A stretch of 64,000 nt of DNA. Source: an uncultured Pelagibacteraceae bacterium (lineage in GTDB: Bacteria; Pseudomonadota; Alphaproteobacteria; Pelagibacterales; Pelagibacteraceae). Positions 20,958 to 30,531 of this stretch are shown here, one piece after another. The first letter of the stretch is position 1; every line of letters begins with the position of its first letter. The DNA lies in contig CAJXBA010000001.1 of NCBI GenBank assembly GCA_913050185.1, positions 1 to 64,000 on the forward strand. Direction: 5' to 3'. Under the pieces are notes generated by a model that was not told the DNA's origin, did not search any database, and saw only the letters and a list, made by a program, of their open reading frames with translations. The position numbers were made by a program, and so were the translations under genes.

Positions 20958-22034
20958 TTAGTTTGTATTCAATATATTATTAAAAACTAATATTCCTTGA
21001 TTAATTTCTTTAACATTATGAACTCTAAATAACTGAACACCTTGAGAAAGTCCATATAACACTGATGCCAAAGTACCCCCTGTTCGATCGGGTGTATCAA
21101 ATTTTGTTACTATATGTTCTATAAATCTTTTTCTCGAAGTTCCTATTAGAATTGGACATCCCAAGCTGTGGAAAATAGAAATTTTAGACATCAATCTTAA
21201 GTTATGATTTAAGTTTTTTCCAAAACCAATTCCTGGATCTAAAATAATTAATTCTTTTTTATAATTTTGTTTAACGCAAAAATTAATTTTTTCTTCAAAA
21301 AAGTCAAAAATATCTAATATGACATCTTCATAGATTGGATTGTTTTGCATTGTAGAAGGAGTTCCTTGCATGTGATGTAAAATAAATGGTTTTTTATTGG
21401 AATTGATAACATCAAAAGATTTTTTATCAAAATTTAAACCAGAAACATCGTTAATGATATCAACTCCGTTCTCTATACCTTTAGTCATCACATAGGATTT
21501 TCTTGTATCTAAGGATAAAATTCCTTTCGGAAATTCCTTTTTAAATTTAACAATGGTATTTTTTATTCTTTCCCATTCTTCTTTTGCATCAATAGTTTTG
21601 GATCCTGGTCTAGTAGATTCTCCTCCAATATCAATGATTGTCGCTCCACTGTTAACCATTGACCTAGCCTGATCATAAGCTTCTGTTTCTTCAAAAAATA
21701 ATCCACCATCTGAAAAACTATCAGGAGTTATATTTAACACTCCAATTAATAATGGAATATCAAATCTTAATCCTAATATATTTTTTCTTTTTGAAGTTAT
21801 ATTTTTTAAATCTTTCTCGATCGTGATCAGGATTTTCCTATCAATCTCAGAAATTTTTTTAATTGAATAAAATTTACTATCAATAACTCCTTTTTTTTCT
21901 CTACTAATAATTTCTACTTGATCGAAGGCTATGTTTGAATACCCGGTTAAAGAAAGAGCTTTTTTTTCATCAATAAGTTTTTTGGCGTAATTTCCGTAAT
22001 AGAAATTACACGGTCTTGTGTAATATTTACGCAT
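20958..22034 (-). CDS. folP: Dihydropteroate synthase with N-terminal extension
   Basis: Condenses p-aminobenzoate with dihydropterin pyrophosphate in folate synthesis. The barrel begins near residue 96 with LIGVLNITPDSFSDGG, then IDIGGESTRPGS, LDTRKSYVM, NDVSGLNFD, ILDPGIGFGKN and GTSRKRFIE. About 95 residues precede the barrel, making it 358 residues against roughly 280 for the E. coli enzyme; such extensions are seen in other alphaproteobacteria. The extension has no motif I recognise. It is flanked by ftsH (six bases upstream) and glmM. Confidence 0.95.
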   Translation of the reverse strand: MRKYYTRPCNFYYGNYAKKLIDEKKALSLTGYSNIAFDQVEIISREKKGVIDSKFYSIKKISEIDRKILITIEKDLKNITSKRKNILGLRFDIPLLIGVLNITPDSFSDGGLFFEETEAYDQARSMVNSGATIIDIGGESTRPGSKTIDAKEEWERIKNTIVKFKKEFPKGILSLDTRKSYVMTKGIENGVDIINDVSGLNFDKKSFDVINSNKKPFILHHMQGTPSTMQNNPIYEDVILDIFDFFEEKINFCVKQNYKKELIILDPGIGFGKNLNHNLRLMSKISIFHSLGCPILIGTSRKRFIEHIVTKFDTPDRTGGTLASVLYGLSQGVQLFRVHNVKEINQGILVFNNILNTN

Positions 22035-22040
22035 TAAAAA

Positions 22041-23930
22041 CTAAACAGCAGGTTTTGGCTTTAAACCCAGAGATCCTAATGATGAAGATTCCTCTTTGGT
22101 TTCTTCATCTTTTTCATTTTCTCTTTTTGGTTGGGTATTTTTTATAATTAAATCATTTATTTCGTCTCCTGACAAAGTTTCATATAATATCAGGACTTTT
22201 GCTAATTTATGCAAATCATCTATTTTTTCAGTGAGAATTTTCTTTGCTTTTTGATAGCCTTCATCAACAATTCTTTTGATTTCAAAATCAACTTTTTTCG
22301 CAGTTTCTTCAGATATATGCTGTTGTCTAGTAATTGATCGTCCAAGAAAAACTTCATCTTCATTTTCACCATAAGTCAAAGGTCCAAGCTTTTCACTCAT
22401 TCCAAATTTTGTTACCATATCTTTTGCTAATTTCGTAGCCATTTGAATATCAGACGAAGCACCTGAGGTAACTTTAGCGTGACCAAAAATCAGTTCCTCT
22501 GCAACTCTTCCTCCCATAGCTTTTGATATATTGGCTTCAAGATATTCTCTTGTATGAGAGTATTTGTCTCTTTCCGGCAGGGTCCAAACTACACCTAAAG
22601 CTCGACCTCTTGGAATAATGGTTGCTTTATGTATGGGATCTGATGCTTTTTCATTTAATGCAACAATAGCGTGACCGCCTTCATGGTAGGCTGTTAATTT
22701 TTTATCCTCTTCGGTCATAACCATTGATCTTCTTTCTGCACCCATCATTACTTTATCTTTAGCTTCTTCTACATCAGCCATTGTAACAATTCTTTTATTT
22801 TTTCTAGCTGCCAATAATGCAGCTTCATTTGTAAGATTTGCCAAGTCAGCACCAGAAAAACCGGGGGTGCCTCTAGCAATAGTTCTTAATTTTACGTCAG
22901 GTCCTGTATTAATCTTTTTAATATGAATTTTCAAAATAGCTTCTCTTCCTACAATATCTGGATTAGGTATAACAACTTGTCTATCAAATCTTCCAGGTCT
23001 TATTAAAGCGGGATCTAAAACATCAGGTCTGTTTGTTGCGGCAATAATTATCACACCTTCATTCGTATCAAAACCATCCATTTCTACGAGTAATTGATTT
23101 AATGTTTGTTCCCTTTCATCGTTTCCACCTCCGAGTCCAGCTCCCCTACTTCTTCCAACAGCATCAATCTCATCTATAAAAATTATACAAGGAGCATTCT
23201 TTTTTCCTTGTTCCATCATATCTCTAACTCTTGAAGCACCAACGCCAACAAACATTTCAACAAAATCGGATCCTGAAATTGTAAAGAAAGGTACATCAGC
23301 TTCTCCGGCTATTGCTCTTGCTAGTAAAGTTTTGCCTGTTCCCGGAGGTCCAATTAGAAGTGCTCCTTTTGGAATTTTTCCACCAAGTTTTCTAAATTTT
23401 CTTGGATCTTTTAAAAATTCCACCATTTCTTCAACTTCTTCTTTTGCTTCATCTATTCCAGCAACATCATTAAAAGTCACTTTACCTCGAGCTTCAGATA
23501 ATAGTTTTGCTTTAGATCTTCCAAATCCCATAGCGCCACCTTTGCCTCCTTGCATTTGCCTCATAAAAAATATCCACACTCCAATAAGCAGTAACATTGG
23601 AAACCAAGATAAAAGAATTCCCAACAGAGAAGGCATTTTATCGTCTTGAGGTGAAGCTGTTATGTTGACGCCTTTTGAAGACAATTTTTCTACGAGATTA
23701 GGATCGTTTGGAGCATAAGTATTGAATGCAGTACCATCGGACAAAACTCCTTTGATTTCATTTCCCTTGATCTCAACTTCTATAACTCTATTTTCTTCGA
23801 GATTTTTTAAAAAACTAGAAAAAGGAACTTTATCTGACGTGATAGAATGTTTGGGATTTTGGTATAATTGAAAAAGTCCCACTATAAGCAGAACTATTAC
23901 ACTCCACATCATTAGATTTTTGTAATTCAT
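22041..23930 (-). CDS. ftsH: ATP-dependent zinc metalloprotease FtsH
   Basis: Membrane-anchored AAA+ protease for quality control of membrane proteins and regulators such as RpoH and LpxC (known in E. coli; both are encoded in this window). Two membrane spans lie at about residues 7-24 and 103-122 around a small periplasmic domain. Walker A is [19 protein letters not shown], Walker B is [12 protein letters not shown], the second-region-of-homology is [20 protein letters not shown], and the zinc motif is HEGGHAIV. At 629 residues it is full length, with a degenerate charged tail. It lies after tilS, in conserved order. Confidence 0.98.
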   Translation of the reverse strand: MNYKNLMMWSVIVLLIVGLFQLYQNPKHSITSDKVPFSSFLKNLEENRVIEVEIKGNEIKGVLSDGTAFNTYAPNDPNLVEKLSSKGVNITASPQDDKMPSLLGILLSWFPMLLLIGVWIFFMRQMQGGKGGAMGFGRSKAKLLSEARGKVTFNDVAGIDEAKEEVEEMVEFLKDPRKFRKLGGKIPKGALLIGPPGTGKTLLARAIAGEADVPFFTISGSDFVEMFVGVGASRVRDMMEQGKKNAPCIIFIDEIDAVGRSRGAGLGGGNDEREQTLNQLLVEMDGFDTNEGVIIIAATNRPDVLDPALIRPGRFDRQVVIPNPDIVGREAILKIHIKKINTGPDVKLRTIARGTPGFSGADLANLTNEAALLAARKNKRIVTMADVEEAKDKVMMGAERRSMVMTEEDKKLTAYHEGGHAIVALNEKASDPIHKATIIPRGRALGVVWTLPERDKYSHTREYLEANISKAMGGRVAEELIFGHAKVTSGASSDIQMATKLAKDMVTKFGMSEKLGPLTYGENEDEVFLGRSITRQQHISEETAKKVDFEIKRIVDEGYQKAKKILTEKIDDLHKLAKVLILYETLSGDEINDLIIKNTQPKRENEKDEETKEESSSLGSLGLKPKPAV

Positions 23931-24003
23931 ATAGTATTTAAGATAAGCATTATTCTTTACTAAACAAGTAGCAATTTCACCAGGATAATCTTAATAAAAA
24001 TGG

Positions 24004-25074
24004 TCATTTTCCTAACTGGTTAAACATTTTTTTAATTTTTTTTTCTTTTTCAATTGAAATAAGACTTCCTTTTTTTTCAATAATGCATCCTCCTAAAGTA
24101 GATTTATTGAATTTAATTTTTTTTACACGATCAATTAAATTGATAATTTTTTTGGACCTTGGTGGATAATACGTTCCTGATACCAAAGATAATACATCAG
24201 AAAAAGATTTAAAAATAATTTCTCCAGATTCTTCTGAAAACATTTGTGTATTTATTAAACATTTATCGTTCGACAAAAAAGATACATGCTTGTATAAAGC
24301 TTTGTTTTTATAATAATTTAAAGCTTTGTTTGCAGACAGAAGATTGTTAATTGTCCTAATAATTTTACCTGTATTTAAACCTTCTCTCTCCATGATTTTT
24401 ATATACTTTCTTATTCTAACACGTAAAAATTTATTATCTTTATTTGATGGATCTTTAATATAATTTTCAAAAATATTTAAAGTTACATACTTTAAATCTT
24501 CTTTTTTAGTAGCCAAAAGTGGCCTAATAATTTTCAATTTATTATTGTAGACAACGCTATTCGACATTGAAGACAAACCGGTTAGTCCACTTCCCCTAAG
24601 CAATCTTATAAAGAAATTTTCAATTTGATCATCCTTATGATGTGCGGTAATTAAATACTTTATGTTATTGTTTAAACAGTAGTTAGATATTAAAGAATAT
24701 CTCATATTCCTAGCTTTGCTTTGAATGTTGCTTTTGGGAACGCTGCCTTTCCAATTAAGAATTTTACTTTTTATACCTTCTTTTTTTAGTATTTCTTTAA
24801 CTTTTGTGGCTTCTTTGCGAGATTCTTTTCTTAGTTTGTGATCAACAATTAGAACATGCATTTTATTTTTAAATTCATGAACATACATTTTACCAAAATA
24901 AGCCAAAGACAAACTATCTGGGCCGCCGGAAACGGCCAGAGCAAAACTTTTTTTATTAACTTCTTTAGAAATTACAGTCTTAAATTTTGCGTATGTTTTT
25001 TTGATTTTGAGATTTTTAAATGATAATTCTTTATTATTAACCTTTTTTGTCGCAGTTAAATTTTTTCTTTTCAT
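24004..25074 (-). CDS. tilS: tRNA(Ile)-lysidine synthase
   Basis: Makes lysidine at position 34 of the CAU-anticodon tRNA-Ile so it reads AUA instead of AUG; AUA is common in this AT-rich genome. The PP-loop is ALAVSGGPDSLSLAYFG near residue 46, followed by HVLIVDHKLRKESRKEA and the family motif ITAHHKDDQIENFFIRLLRG. The 356 residues fit a short alphaproteobacterial form. The first 38 residues are lysine-rich. The only available start lies inside the 3' end of cpoB, giving a 38-base overlap in a different frame. Confidence 0.95.
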   Translation of the reverse strand: MKRKNLTATKKVNNKELSFKNLKIKKTYAKFKTVISKEVNKKSFALAVSGGPDSLSLAYFGKMYVHEFKNKMHVLIVDHKLRKESRKEATKVKEILKKEGIKSKILNWKGSVPKSNIQSKARNMRYSLISNYCLNNNIKYLITAHHKDDQIENFFIRLLRGSGLTGLSSMSNSVVYNNKLKIIRPLLATKKEDLKYVTLNIFENYIKDPSNKDNKFLRVRIRKYIKIMEREGLNTGKIIRTINNLLSANKALNYYKNKALYKHVSFLSNDKCLINTQMFSEESGEIIFKSFSDVLSLVSGTYYPPRSKKIINLIDRVKKIKFNKSTLGGCIIEKKGSLISIEKEKKIKKMFNQLGK

Positions 25075-26014
25075 ATTCAGCTTTTTGAATAACAGATTGA
25101 TTGGCTTTTGGATATTGAGTTTTAATTCCCAAAATCATTGAACAGCCTTGATCCTTCTCTCCAATCTGCACCATCATAACTCCTAGTTTAAGTAAGTTTA
25201 CAGGTGCTTTGGCACTTTTTGGATATTTTTGGTAACCATCTAAATACGCACCTGCAGCATCTTGGTAAAGTTGTCTTACTCTAAAAGTTTCTCCATACCA
25301 ATATTGAGCGCTTCCAGCAAGTTCGTGTTCTGGATGAGAATTTACAAATTCTCTGAGTGCAAACTCTGCTGTTTCGTAATCTCCTACTTTCAAAAAGCTT
25401 TGGGCGAATTTATATCGTTCTTCTGGTGAACCTTCTGGAAGAAGTTTTTCGGTTCTTTCCGCTGTTTCGATGACAACAGTTCCTGCTGACTCGATAGATT
25501 GTGTTTCTTGATTTTGTTTTAGAGAAGTTAAATCTTTATCTGCAATGACACCTAAATTTTTTGCTTTGCTACTTCCAGGCAGTTCATTTATCAAATTAGC
25601 AGCGGTACTTTCTCTAACATCCGATCCACCTTTTTCTATACCTGCTTCTAATTCTATAAAGCGGGTTTGGTTATCTGTTTGAATTTTTGTAATTCTGTTT
25701 GTAAGTTTATCAAGTCTGAAATTAACTTCTTCAAAACTGTTCGTTAGTATTTTAAATTGTTCTTCGAGGTCTGACAATTTAAGTAGATGTCTTGTTAAAA
25801 CATCTCCATCGTTATCTGATAATTTTACACTGCCACTAATACCTTCGTTATTTTGCGCATAAACTGCTTTTTCTAATGTTTTTATATCTTGTTGTAATAT
25901 TTTTATTTGCTGTAAAATTGATTCCGATTCTTCTCCATAAGCTTTAAATGAACCTAAAACAATAAGAATTAAAATCAGTATTGTCCTGTTTAAAGAAACT
26001 AAGATTTTACCCAT
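25037..26014 (-). CDS. cpoB: Cell division coordinator CpoB (YbgF)
   Basis: Periplasmic protein that links Tol-Pal energy state with peptidoglycan synthesis. A signal sequence covers residues 1-26 (LNRTILILILIVLGSFKAYG, cleavage after AYG or nearby). A coiled coil follows at about 30-120, then a low-complexity linker, then three TPR-like repeats from about 200 (EERYKFAQSFLKVGDYETAE, GSAQYWYGETFRVRQLYQDA, PVNLLKLGVMMVQIGEKDQG). The length of 325 is normal. It follows pal after an intervening terminator, and overlaps tilS by 38 bases. Confidence 0.93.
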   Translation of the reverse strand: MGKILVSLNRTILILILIVLGSFKAYGEESESILQQIKILQQDIKTLEKAVYAQNNEGISGSVKLSDNDGDVLTRHLLKLSDLEEQFKILTNSFEEVNFRLDKLTNRITKIQTDNQTRFIELEAGIEKGGSDVRESTAANLINELPGSSKAKNLGVIADKDLTSLKQNQETQSIESAGTVVIETAERTEKLLPEGSPEERYKFAQSFLKVGDYETAEFALREFVNSHPEHELAGSAQYWYGETFRVRQLYQDAAGAYLDGYQKYPKSAKAPVNLLKLGVMMVQIGEKDQGCSMILGIKTQYPKANQSVIQKAEYEKKKFNCDKKG

Positions 26015-26044
26015 TTTTTAATTTGATACTTTAAAGAAAATAGT

Positions 26045-26085
26045 GGCAAAAAAAAGACCCTCATGTATATACAAGAGGGTCTTTT
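26045..26085 (-). terminator. Rho-independent terminator after pal
   Basis: A perfect 11-bp inverted repeat (AAAAGACCCTC at 26052-26062 with GAGGGTCTTTT at 26075-26085, 12-base loop) is followed on the minus strand by a run of T. It sits between pal and cpoB. It should end most transcripts of the Tol-Pal operon, with read-through or a separate promoter serving cpoB-tilS-ftsH. Confidence 0.85.
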
Positions 26086-26109
26086 ATAAATTTTTTCTTA
26101 AACTATAAC

Positions 26110-26616
26110 TTAGTTAGCTTTAACCGTTACAGATCTTCTGTTCTGAGACCATGCTACAGGTGTGCTAGCTGAATTAACCGGTCTCTCTTTTCCATAACTT
26201 ATAACTGTTATTCTTTCCCCAGAAACGCCATAGGTCAATAAATAATCTTTGGCCGCATTAGCTCTTCTTTCACCAAGTGCCAAATTGTATTCTCTTGTGC
26301 CTCTCTCGTCTGCATGCCCTTCGATAGTTACAGTAACATCTTTATTCTTTCTCATCCACGCCGCTTGCTTACGTAACGTGTCTCTTGCAGCAGTTGTTAA
26401 TACTGACTTGTTCGTCGCAAAGAAAACTCTGTCAGGAACTCCGGTTGCGAGGTATTCCACAGTCTCTTGACCAGTATATACATCACTTTTAACTACTTCT
26501 GCTTCTGCTTCTGCTGAAACTTGTTTTCCAACTTTTTTTTGTGTAGCGCAAGCTGTCAACGCAACGGCTGCAAATGCAATTAGCAAAATCTTTTTTATAC
26601 TCACTAGGTAATCCAT
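26110..26616 (-). CDS. pal: Peptidoglycan-associated lipoprotein Pal
   Basis: Outer-membrane lipoprotein that binds peptidoglycan and TolB. A lipoprotein signal ends in the lipobox ALTAC at about residues 19-23, so Cys23 is the lipidated residue. The OmpA-like domain spans roughly 58-165, with FFATNKSVLTTAARDTLRKQ, TIEGHADERGTREYNLALGE and RRANAAKDYLLTYGV, holding the diaminopimelate-binding residues. A good ribosome site (AGGGAGA) precedes the ATG. It lies between tolB and a strong terminator. Confidence 0.97.
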   Translation of the reverse strand: MDYLVSIKKILLIAFAAVALTACATQKKVGKQVSAEAEAEVVKSDVYTGQETVEYLATGVPDRVFFATNKSVLTTAARDTLRKQAAWMRKNKDVTVTIEGHADERGTREYNLALGERRANAAKDYLLTYGVSGERITVISYGKERPVNSASTPVAWSQNRRSVTVKAN

Positions 26617-26725
26617 CTATATATCTCCCTGACTGTTGTTAATGTTTTTAAATTCCGTTGTCAATCCCAATACAATATTTCAAAATAACTTTCAAGTTGC
26701 AAGCCAATTTTACTCTGAAAAAACA

Positions 26726-28069
26726 CTACTTTGAGAGTAAAGAGGACCAAGATGGGTCGGATCCATCTGTCTCGGTCTCTATAAGTCTTTCGTTATAACC
26801 TGTTAGATCAATTGACCAAAGTTTGGCAGAAAATCCCTTTCCTTCTTCATCTGATCTCGTTTCCCGATAAAATATTAGCACCCTCCCATTTGGTGACCAT
26901 GATGGTGCTTCTTGGTAAAAGTTTTCTGTTAATAATCTTTCTCCACTTCCATCAGCTCTCATGACTCCAATATAAAATCTATTATTGTGAACTTTTGTAA
27001 ACGCAATTAAATCACCCCTAGGTGACCAAACAGGAGTTCCATATAGACCTTTACCAAAAGTTATTCTTTTTACATTAGAACCGTCGCTTCGCATCACATA
27101 AATTTGTTGCAAGCCACTTCTATCAGAATTAAAACATATATACTTTCCGTTAGGTGAATACGACGGTGATGTATCTATGGAAGAGTGATCAGTAATTTTT
27201 TCAACAACTCTTGTAGCTAAATCCATTGTAAAGATATCTGAGTTTCCATCCTTGGCGAAACTCATAATAATTTTTTTTCCATCTGGTGAAAATCTTGGAG
27301 CAAAAGTCATTCCAGGAAAGTCTCCTACTACTTCTTGAACTCCCGTCTCAATATCAAGTAAATACACTCTAGGAAAATTTCTAAAATACGATAAATAGGT
27401 TACTAGTTGATTTGTTGGACTAAATCTTGGAGTCAAAACCAACTCATTACCTAATGTTAAATATTTTACGTTCGCGCCATCTTGATCCATGACAGCAAGT
27501 TTCTTAATTCTTCGAGTCTTTTTACCGGTTTCGGAAACATAAACAATTCGTGTGTCAAAATAACCTTCTTCCCCCGTTAATCTCTGATAAATTTTATCTG
27601 AAATTATGTGTGCTACTCTTCGCCAATTATCCGGTGTAGTAGAAAAGGCCAAAGCTATCATTTCTTTTGCTGCTATGACATCCCATAATCTGAATTCAGT
27701 TCTTAGTCTGTTTTCTGAAATTGTCACTTTTCCACTAACAAGAGCTTGGGCTTTTATTAATCTCCAATCTTCGAATCTGGGTTTAATGTGAGCTATGTCG
27801 GAACTTTGTAAAAATGAATCTTTTTTTAAAGGATTAAATAAACCAGACCTTTTTAAATTTGCTTCAATTATCTTTGAAATTTCTTCTCCAACATTTTTAA
27901 TAATCTTTTCACCTTGTATTATCTCTTGTGAACCTTGCTCGTGATAAAGAGACGACACAGCTATCGGTAATGGTTCTAGGTTTCCTCTTGTTATATCAAC
28001 TTCAATTAAAGCAACTGTCGGTCTGATAAGAAGAAAAAAACAAAAAATAACAAAAAATAGTCTCTTCAT
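26726..28069 (-). CDS. tolB: Tol-Pal system protein TolB
   Basis: Periplasmic beta-propeller that shuttles between Pal and TolA. A signal peptide covers residues 1-20 ([20 protein letters not shown]). The N-terminal alpha/beta domain is followed from about residue 200 by WD40-like PD40 repeats: [87 protein letters not shown]. The 447 residues fit the family. It starts one base after the tolA stop. Confidence 0.97.
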   Translation of the reverse strand: MKRLFFVIFCFFLLIRPTVALIEVDITRGNLEPLPIAVSSLYHEQGSQEIIQGEKIIKNVGEEISKIIEANLKRSGLFNPLKKDSFLQSSDIAHIKPRFEDWRLIKAQALVSGKVTISENRLRTEFRLWDVIAAKEMIALAFSTTPDNWRRVAHIISDKIYQRLTGEEGYFDTRIVYVSETGKKTRRIKKLAVMDQDGANVKYLTLGNELVLTPRFSPTNQLVTYLSYFRNFPRVYLLDIETGVQEVVGDFPGMTFAPRFSPDGKKIIMSFAKDGNSDIFTMDLATRVVEKITDHSSIDTSPSYSPNGKYICFNSDRSGLQQIYVMRSDGSNVKRITFGKGLYGTPVWSPRGDLIAFTKVHNNRFYIGVMRADGSGERLLTENFYQEAPSWSPNGRVLIFYRETRSDEEGKGFSAKLWSIDLTGYNERLIETETDGSDPSWSSLLSK

Positions 28070-28070
28070 A

Positions 28071-28883
28071 CTATCCCTTTAACATTTCGTTAGCGTTAAA
28101 ATTTAATTGTAAATCTTTCCATCTTTCATATCCTGCTGGCGGAACTCTTAAGGGTTGACAAATTCTGACAGCTCTAAGAGCGCTTTCAGCCAAGACTTTA
28201 TAAAATCTTTGCCCTGGCGTATTCATACGCTCGTGATCTAATATTGTTGACCTTAAAACGGTACCATCGGGTTTCAATCTCAATTTAATTCTCACTAACA
28301 AATTTTCCTCATAAGGTAATCCTAATGGCAAACTCCAACATCCAAAAATTTGCGCTTTTAATGCGTCTTCTTCACTTAAAGTTAATCCGGTTGTAAATGA
28401 GGTTTTTTTAATGTTGCTTTGCGTAAGTTTTTTTTCTTTTTTTGAAGTTTCAGCTTGCTCTACTTTAGATTTGTCAATAAGAGCCGCTACTTGATTGGGA
28501 TCAAAAAGTTCCTTTTTTTCAAATTCTGAATCTTGCCTAATAAGTTCTTTAATTTCTTCAGGATTTTGTTTTTTTTTTACTATCTTTTTTTTTTCTTTAT
28601 TTAAATCATCAGGAAGTGGAATTCTATCTGGTTTTTCCTTTTTTTTTTTAGACGGAGGTGCCTGTTCTGAAACTACTCTTTCTTTTTTTTTTTTAATTTT
28701 TTCAAGCACTTCCCTAGCTTTTGGTGCAAAGGGAATGTTGGTGATATCAGAAATTTGTATTAAATCTACAGATACTATTGGCGGTAAGTCAATTGGCATT
28801 CTCTTCATAAAGGGTAAGCTTAATGCTGTCAGAACGATCATAGCTGAATGAAATAACAAAGACAAAAATATGCTTCTGGTCAT
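28071..28883 (-). CDS. tolA: TolA-like energy-transducing protein
   Basis: Inner-membrane protein coupling TolQ/TolR proton-motive force to Pal and TolB. A single membrane span is at about residues 5-24. A long lysine/glutamate-rich helical segment (about 65-160) follows, and a C-terminal domain with [39 protein letters not shown] and [21 protein letters not shown] corresponds to TolA domain III. It is short (270 residues, E. coli 421) because the spanning helix is compressed. It is tolerably recognised by structure and by its position between tolR and tolB. Confidence 0.92.
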   Translation of the reverse strand: MTRSIFLSLLFHSAMIVLTALSLPFMKRMPIDLPPIVSVDLIQISDITNIPFAPKAREVLEKIKKKKERVVSEQAPPSKKKKEKPDRIPLPDDLNKEKKKIVKKKQNPEEIKELIRQDSEFEKKELFDPNQVAALIDKSKVEQAETSKKEKKLTQSNIKKTSFTTGLTLSEEDALKAQIFGCWSLPLGLPYEENLLVRIKLRLKPDGTVLRSTILDHERMNTPGQRFYKVLAESALRAVRICQPLRVPPAGYERWKDLQLNFNANEMLKG

Positions 28884-28884
28884 T

Positions 28885-29298
28885 TCAGTTTTTGTATGGT
28901 TCTGAAATTAAAGCGACCTTAGAAAAACCGGCCCCAGATAACATTCCCATAACTTCAAGGACTCGACCGTAGTTGATCGTTTTATCTCCCCTGACATATA
29001 TTCTGGTATCAGTTCTATTCTTTGATATAGCTAAAATTTTTGGTATTATTTTTTCAAAAGCAACTTGATGTTCTTGTATAAAAACTTCGCCTTTTGAATT
29101 AATTGATAGTGTCAGTGGTTCTTGTTCATCGGGCAAAGAGTCAGCTGCTGATTCTGGTAGGTCAACTTGCACTCCTACTGTTAACAAGGGAGCTGTAACC
29201 ATAAATATTATCAGAAGCACTAGCATTACGTCAACAAAAGGGGTTACATTTATTTCGCTCATTGGTTTTTTAGATGAACGATTCAATTGAAAACCCAT
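28885..29298 (-). CDS. tolR: Tol-Pal system protein TolR
   Basis: ExbD/TolR-family stator partner of TolQ. One membrane span at about residues 18-38 holds the proton-relay aspartate in INVTPFVDVMLVLLIIFMVT (Asp24). The periplasmic domain follows, with VQVDLPESAADSLPDEQEPL and IYVRGDKTINYGRVLEVMGM. The 137-residue length is normal. Ten bases separate it from tolQ and one base from tolA. Confidence 0.96.
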   Translation of the reverse strand: MGFQLNRSSKKPMSEINVTPFVDVMLVLLIIFMVTAPLLTVGVQVDLPESAADSLPDEQEPLTLSINSKGEVFIQEHQVAFEKIIPKILAISKNRTDTRIYVRGDKTINYGRVLEVMGMLSGAGFSKVALISEPYKN

Positions 29299-29307
29299 AA
29301 ATATAAT

Positions 29308-29988
29308 TTAAATTATTGATGTAAATCTCTTAGAAAAATTTTCTATTCTCGCGCTATATTTTGCAGAGTCACTTGTAAATTTATTATACGCTACAACAGC
29401 AGGTACGGCTGCAAGCAAACCTAATGCTGTCGCAAAAAGTGCTTCTGCTATTCCAGGTGCTACTATTGCAAGACTAGTATTTCTTGAAATAGCAATCGAC
29501 TGAAATGAATTCATTATTCCCCAGACCGTTCCAAATAAACCAATAAAGGGAGCCGTTGAACCCACGGTGGCTAAAAAAGTAAAGTGTTTCTCAATCAATT
29601 TAACTTCTTTATCACTCGAAATTTCAAGTACTTTACTTACTCGAGCGGATTGAACTGAAGCTGATTTGGATCTTGTTTTCAACAATTCAGCCATTGCTGA
29701 TTGAAATATATTTGCTAGTGGATCTTTTTCTTCATTAGCGAGATTATTATAAAAATTTTCTGCTGATTTAGATTTCCAAAATTTTTCTTCAAAATCTTTT
29801 GTGGTCTTTTCAATTTTTGCAAAAAGCTTATATTTTTCAAAAATCAACGCCCAAGAATACACGGATGCAGCAATCAAAATTACGATAACACTTTTTACTA
29901 CAATATCGGCTCTCAAAAAAAGTTGAATTAAAGAAAAATCAGTTGATCCTCCCAATCCAACAACCTGTGTAGCTATTTCTTGTTCCAT
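29308..29988 (-). CDS. tolQ: Tol-Pal system protein TolQ
   Basis: MotA/TolQ/ExbB-family proton channel. Membrane spans lie at about 30-50, 137-160 and 170-200, with the conserved FLATVGSTAPFIGLFGTVWG and APGIAEALFATALGLLAAVP. At 226 residues it is complete. In most alphaproteobacteria ruvA, ruvB and ybgC lie between ruvC and tolQ; here only 63 bases of spacer separate tolQ from the RuvC-like gene. Confidence 0.96.
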   Translation of the reverse strand: MEQEIATQVVGLGGSTDFSLIQLFLRADIVVKSVIVILIAASVYSWALIFEKYKLFAKIEKTTKDFEEKFWKSKSAENFYNNLANEEKDPLANIFQSAMAELLKTRSKSASVQSARVSKVLEISSDKEVKLIEKHFTFLATVGSTAPFIGLFGTVWGIMNSFQSIAISRNTSLAIVAPGIAEALFATALGLLAAVPAVVAYNKFTSDSAKYSARIENFSKRFTSII

Positions 29989-30026
29989 TAAGGCTTAATG
30001 AGCATCTAAATGTGTCATGAATTTGA

Positions 30027-30051
30027 CGTTAAAATCAATTTTTCGTTAAAA
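30027..30051. repeat. Direct 8-bp repeat upstream of tolQ
   Basis: CGTTAAAA occurs at 30027-30034 and again at 30044-30051, offset by 17 bases, in the short spacer ahead of tolQ. The spacing puts both copies close to the same half-turn pattern as a regulator site might have, but two AT-rich octamers can recur by chance. No regulator is assigned. Confidence 0.3.
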
Positions 30052-30531
30052 TTAAAGTTGCGTATCGTTGAAATACCTAGCTATTAAAATTGCATCAGCT
30101 TTATTAGAGTCTTTTTTTCTAGAAATTTTACCTGATATTTCCGGATAGATTTCAATTGCCTTCGTTCTACTAGCGTCTTTGTTTGTTTTAATTAAGTTAA
30201 AATATTTTTTCCATTTGGTTGGCCTAACAAAATATATGGGTAAACTCAAAGCTGAACAAATACCTTTTATTACACCAAAAGATTGTCCAAAATTAAACAT
30301 GCTGGTAACTCCTTGTCCGGGCATTGCGTTAACATGTTCTACAACAACAATAATTTCATCATTATTATTTACTTTTTCTTTAATAATGTTCGTAACCTGA
30401 GAGCCGTTTACCTGTTTTTTATTTTTTTTCCCATCTATCATAGTAGGCATATCAAATACTTCGATGACTTTTTTGTTTTCCAAAACGCTAATTGCACCGC
30501 TTACCCCAGGATCTATCCCAAAAATTATCAT
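30052..30531 (-). CDS. RuvC-like Holliday junction resolvase (phage-like type)
   Basis: An RNase H-fold nuclease with the RuvC active-site pattern: Asp7 in FGIDPGVSGAISVLE, Glu65 in IVVVEHVNAMPGQGV, and a terminal acidic pair in KKDSNKADAILIARYF (Asp141, Asp146). The GQGVTSMFNFGQSFGVIKGI block and the RPTKWKKYF segment are typical of RuvC-like resolvases found in phages and prophages rather than of E. coli-type RuvC, whose central motifs are not recognisable here. It overlaps yebC by four bases, the usual ruvC position, so it probably does resolve recombination junctions. ruvA and ruvB are not adjacent. Confidence 0.8.
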   Translation of the reverse strand: MIIFGIDPGVSGAISVLENKKVIEVFDMPTMIDGKKNKKQVNGSQVTNIIKEKVNNNDEIIVVVEHVNAMPGQGVTSMFNFGQSFGVIKGICSALSLPIYFVRPTKWKKYFNLIKTNKDASRTKAIEIYPEISGKISRKKDSNKADAILIARYFNDTQL

